From Trueperaceae bacterium (GTDB taxonomy: Bacteria; Deinococcota; Deinococci; Deinococcales; Trueperaceae), in NCBI GenBank assembly GCA_024636105.1, contig JAGXHO010000032.1, positions 1-8,385 on the forward strand: 8,385 bases of DNA, in the 5' to 3' direction. The notes under the pieces are model-generated. The model was given only the letters and a program-made list of their open reading frames with translations, was not told the DNA's origin and did not search any database. Shown piece after piece: positions 6,349-8,385 of this stretch; positions within the stretch are counted from its first letter, which is position 1, and the number at the start of each line of letters is the position of its first letter. The translations under genes and the position numbers were made by a program.

Positions 6349-6479
6349 CGCAGCAGCGCCGGCACGTCGACGAAGTTCGCTACCGCACCGTCACGCAGGT
6401 CGGTCACGCGTGCTCGCCAGGGCGAGCCGCGCTCGGAGTCGCGCCAGAGCCGGAGGGCGAGGAGGGCGTCGTTGCGCAT
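6234..6479 (-). CDS. Small conserved-looking protein of unknown function, convergent with the regulator
   Basis: An 81-aa protein. Residues 1-50 look like a real folded domain: MRNDALLALRLWRD, then WRARVTDLRDGAVANFVDVPALLRYL, a strand-turn-strand-helix pattern. From memory, short proteins with the pattern (L)RLWR...WRA.L.D..TGE...F..L..L..(F/Y)L are often found beside BTAD regulator genes; this needs a search. Residues 51-81 are a low-complexity Ala/Asp/Glu tail, encoded where the gene overlaps the 3' end of the regulator. The start at 6479 is fixed by GGAGG at 6487-6491, seven bases upstream; an in-frame ATG at 6497 lies upstream of that site and is rejected. It lies 57 bases after the Kelch gene on the same strand. 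No function can be named. Confidence 0.65.
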   Translation of the reverse strand: MRNDALLALRLWRDSERGSPWRARVTDLRDGAVANFVDVPALLRYLSEAFGAEAGVEERAPAPAAAGAEAADAADIADADA

Positions 6480-6486
6480 GCGGCAT

Positions 6487-6491
6487 CCTCC
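6487..6491 (-). promoter_or_regulatory. Shine-Dalgarno site that sets the start of the 81-aa gene
   Basis: On the minus strand GGAGG is followed by ATGCCGC and then the ATG at 6479, a 7-base spacing. The ATG inside the spacer is out of frame. This decides for the start at 6479 over the in-frame ATG at 6497. Confidence 0.7.
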
Positions 6492-6536
6492 GACCACGGG
6501 CGTGAACGGAGCGTTGTGGCGTCGGGCGACGGGCCT

Positions 6537-7499
6537 TCAGCGGCACGGGGGCGGAACGAGGGCGTCCACGACCGGCACCGCCCCGAAGCCGGCGACCACG
6601 GCGCCGCCGACGACCACGAGCGCCCCGTCCACCGCCACGACGCCCGCGCCGTGCCGGGGCAACGCCATCGGGGCCAAGCGGGCCCAGGCCCCAGCCGCCG
6701 GGTCGAAGCGCTCGACGGCGTCGAACATCCCATCGCGGGCCGCCGGGTTCCCCTCGCCGCCGAGGGCGTACAGGCAGCCGTCCAGCACAGCCGCGGCGTG
6801 GCCGCTGCGGCCCGTGGGCATGGGCGGCGCCGCGCTCCAGCGATCGCGGTCGGCGTCGTACACCTCGTGCACCTCGAGGGCGAAATCGCGGGTGCCGTCG
6901 CGCCCGCCGACCGCGTGCAGGCGCCCGTCGATCGCGACCAGCCCCAGGTGGTCGCGCGCGGTCGGCATCGGCGCCAGCGCCGTCCAGACGTCGGCGGTCG
7001 CGTCGTACGCGACGACGTCCGCGAGCGAGGCGGCGTCGCGGGCGCCGCCAACGACGACCAAGCGGCCGTCCAGGACCGCCGCCGCGGCGGCGCCGCGAGG
7101 GCTCGGCAGCGGGGCCGCCAACGACCAGGAGCCGGTGGCGGGGTCGTACACCTGCACGGCCTGCGTCGCGTTCGCCAGGCCCGGACCGCGGTACCCACCG
7201 ACGACGACGAGCCGCCCGTCGAGCACGCCCGCGGCCGGGTGGTGCACCGCGATCGGCAGCGGCGGCAACGGCGTCCAGGCCGGGTCGCCGACGCTCCAGC
7301 CCTCGACGCTCGCGAGCGTGCCGCGGTCGACGTCGAAGCCGCCGACCGCGACGACCGCCCCACCGAACACCGCGACGGCGATCTCCTGCCGCGCGGTCGC
7401 CAGCTCCGGGCGGGGCGCCCCCTCCTGGGCGTACACGACGACGAACGCCGCGACCATCGTGGCCAACGCGGCGAGGGCTGCGAGCGCGATCCGACGCAT
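6537..7499 (-). CDS. Exported six-repeat Kelch beta-propeller protein
   Basis: A 320-aa protein. Residues 5-24 are a hydrophobic signal peptide or membrane anchor, with a possible cleavage after VYA at residue 24. The remainder is six Kelch motifs, marked by Gly doublets at 53-54, 101-102, 151-152, 198-199, 247-248 and 298-299, and by Trp-linkers of the form W..L.P(L/M)P at W75, W125, W172, W221 and W272. Units such as VLDGRLVVVGG recur almost unchanged. The fold should be one six-bladed propeller facing the cell exterior. Kelch propellers bind ligands or proteins, or occasionally act as enzymes (galactose oxidase, N-acetylneuraminate epimerase); no catalytic residues of those enzymes were recognised. 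Only two cysteines (C242, C319) occur. No good Shine-Dalgarno site precedes the ATG; the nearest GGAGG (7525-7529) is 25 bases away. It follows ktrA by 43 bases, so cotranscription is likely, though a link to potassium transport is unproven. Confidence 0.85.
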   Translation of the reverse strand: MRRIALAALAALATMVAAFVVVYAQEGAPRPELATARQEIAVAVFGGAVVAVGGFDVDRGTLASVEGWSVGDPAWTPLPPLPIAVHHPAAGVLDGRLVVVGGYRGPGLANATQAVQVYDPATGSWSLAAPLPSPRGAAAAAVLDGRLVVVGGARDAASLADVVAYDATADVWTALAPMPTARDHLGLVAIDGRLHAVGGRDGTRDFALEVHEVYDADRDRWSAAPPMPTGRSGHAAAVLDGCLYALGGEGNPAARDGMFDAVERFDPAAGAWARLAPMALPRHGAGVVAVDGALVVVGGAVVAGFGAVPVVDALVPPPCR

Positions 7500-7542
7500 G
7501 CCCGAGCCTACGCGACGATCGAAGCCTCCGCGCGCCCGGCGC

Positions 7543-8202
7543 TCACCCGCCGACCCCCTCGCGGAAGCGATCGAGCGCCTCGGTCGACCCGATCACCACC
7601 AACATGTCGCCCTCTTCGACCTCGAAGTCGGCCTTGGGGCCCACCGTCAACGCGTCGCCACGCTCCACCGCCACCACCTGGACCGCGAATCGGTTGGGCA
7701 GGCGCAGGTGCGCGAGGCTCCCCGTGAGCCGCGGACCCGCGACGAGCTCGAGCACGCCGTGGGCATCGCCGAGCGCGAAGGCGTCGACGAGCGCCGGCGT
7801 CACCAGCTGCTGCGCCAGCCGCTCGCCCATGTCGTGCTCGGGTCGGACCACCTGGTCGGCGCCGACCTTCGTCAGCACCTCGGCCGCGCGCGACGATCCG
7901 GCCTTCGCAACGATGTGCTGCGCCCCGAGCTCCTTGGCTGCCGCGGTCGCGAGCACCGAAGCCTCGAACGAATCGCCGATCGCGATCACCACCGCGTCGA
8001 AGTTCGCCACCCCGACCTTGGCCAGCTCCGCCTCGTTCGCCGCATCGAGCACCAGCGCGTGGGTGGCGTGCGCCATGACGTTCTCGAGCGGCCCCTCGCG
8101 CCGGTCGACGACGACGACCTCGTGGCCGAGCTCGAACAGCGTGCGGGCGAGCGCGCCGCCGAAGCGGCCCGCGCCCACGACCAGGTACGACCGGACCTTC
8201 AT
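7543..8202 (-). CDS. ktrA: Ktr/Trk potassium uptake regulatory subunit, single RCK (KtrA type)
   Basis: A 219-aa cytoplasmic gating subunit of a KtrAB-type potassium channel. The RCK_N (TrkA-N) Rossmann domain has the nucleotide loop VVGAGRFG (8-15) and the acidic residue D33 at the end of the second strand, which in the family contacts the ribose of NAD(H) or ATP/ADP. A conserved IGDSFEASVL segment lies at 75-84. The RCK_C (TrkA-C) domain spans about 135-219. One N/C pair and about 220 aa match KtrA; E. coli TrkA is double this length. In the family, octameric rings of this subunit open or close the channel upon ATP/ADP and, in some species, cyclic di-AMP binding. The ATG is preceded by AAGGAGG (8207-8213) at a 4-base spacing. 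The channel subunit gene lies 25 bases upstream on the same strand, confirming the pairing. Confidence 0.93.
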   Translation of the reverse strand: MKVRSYLVVGAGRFGGALARTLFELGHEVVVVDRREGPLENVMAHATHALVLDAANEAELAKVGVANFDAVVIAIGDSFEASVLATAAAKELGAQHIVAKAGSSRAAEVLTKVGADQVVRPEHDMGERLAQQLVTPALVDAFALGDAHGVLELVAGPRLTGSLAHLRLPNRFAVQVVAVERGDALTVGPKADFEVEEGDMLVVIGSTEALDRFREGVGG

Positions 8203-8227
8203 CGCGCCTCCTTCGGTCGCCGCCCGT

Positions 8228-8385
8228 TCATCCGACGACCACGTCCTCCCGAGGGTACCGGCGCACGCGGTCCAAGGGCACCGCAGCGACGGCGAGCGCG
8301 ACGGTCAACAGCCCGACGCGCCCCACCACCATGAGCAGGACGATCACCAAGCGCCCCCCTTCGGAGAGCGAGCCCGTCGCCCCCA
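8228..8385 (-). CDS. ktrB: Ktr/Trk potassium channel subunit, C-terminal end (cut by window edge)
   Basis: Only the last 52 codons are inside the window; the gene begins beyond position 8385. The frame reads ATGSLSEGGRLVIVLLM, then VVGRVGLLTVALAVA, and ends RRYPREDVVVG followed by TGA at 8230-8228. TGSLS, the GR(V/I)G(P/L)LT motif in a hydrophobic helix, and the RYP.(E)..V.VG ending are hallmarks of the last membrane helix and tail of KtrB/TrkH-family channel subunits. The protein moves K+ (often with Na+) into the cell and is gated by the KtrA ring, whose gene follows 25 bases downstream. KtrB rather than TrkH is preferred because of the RYP..(D/E)V.VG tail and the single-RCK partner. Confidence 0.9.
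   Translation of the reverse strand, partial: GATGSLSEGGRLVIVLLMVVGRVGLLTVALAVAAVPLDRVRRYPREDVVVG

Noticed and set aside
6174..8334. Two long plus-strand frames opposite the Kelch and ktrA genes
   Set aside because: They are low-complexity shadows; the minus-strand frames have six Kelch repeats and a full RCK protein.

Overview
This 8.4 kb window is a piece of a bacterial chromosome with very high G+C and strongly GC-biased third codon positions. It codes for eight proteins, two of them cut by the window edges. No rRNA, tRNA, CRISPR array, transposase or phage gene was seen. G+C content, a BTAD/STAND regulator and Shine-Dalgarno sites of the GGAGG type would suit Actinomycetota, Chloroflexota or a high-GC Deinococcota lineage such as Trueperaceae. 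The sequence alone does not decide between them.

Left part (1-2883), all on the minus strand: a ccdA-like membrane thiol-redox gene fused to an extracytoplasmic thioredoxin-like domain (1525-2883), a pentapeptide-repeat lipoprotein (758-1360), a perfect 16-bp hairpin that probably ends its transcript (703-740), then a DinB-fold gene (167-655) whose stop overlaps the GTG start of a DUF1697 gene (1-170, cut by the window). The last two look translationally coupled.

Middle (2884-6348): a 96-bp divergent intergenic region separates the redox gene from a 1122-aa plus-strand regulator. Its order is a short winged-helix-like segment, a BTAD domain, a STAND NTPase with a clear P-loop, and TPR-like helices. 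Small palindromes lie in the intergenic region and at the regulator's start codon.

Right part (6234-8385), all on the minus strand: the end of a KtrB/TrkH potassium channel subunit (8228-8385, cut by the window), its single-RCK regulator KtrA (7543-8202), a secreted or membrane-anchored six-repeat Kelch protein (6537-7499), and an 81-aa protein of unknown function (6234-6479). The gaps are 25, 43 and 57 bp, so one transcript is possible. The small gene converges on the regulator and overlaps it antisense by 115 bp.

Most of the window is ordinary accessory and housekeeping content. The parts most worth a second look are the thioredoxin-CcdA fusion placed divergently from a STAND regulator, the regulator/small-gene antisense overlap, and the very regular pentapeptide lipoprotein. 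I do not see a convincing new multi-gene defence or mobile system.
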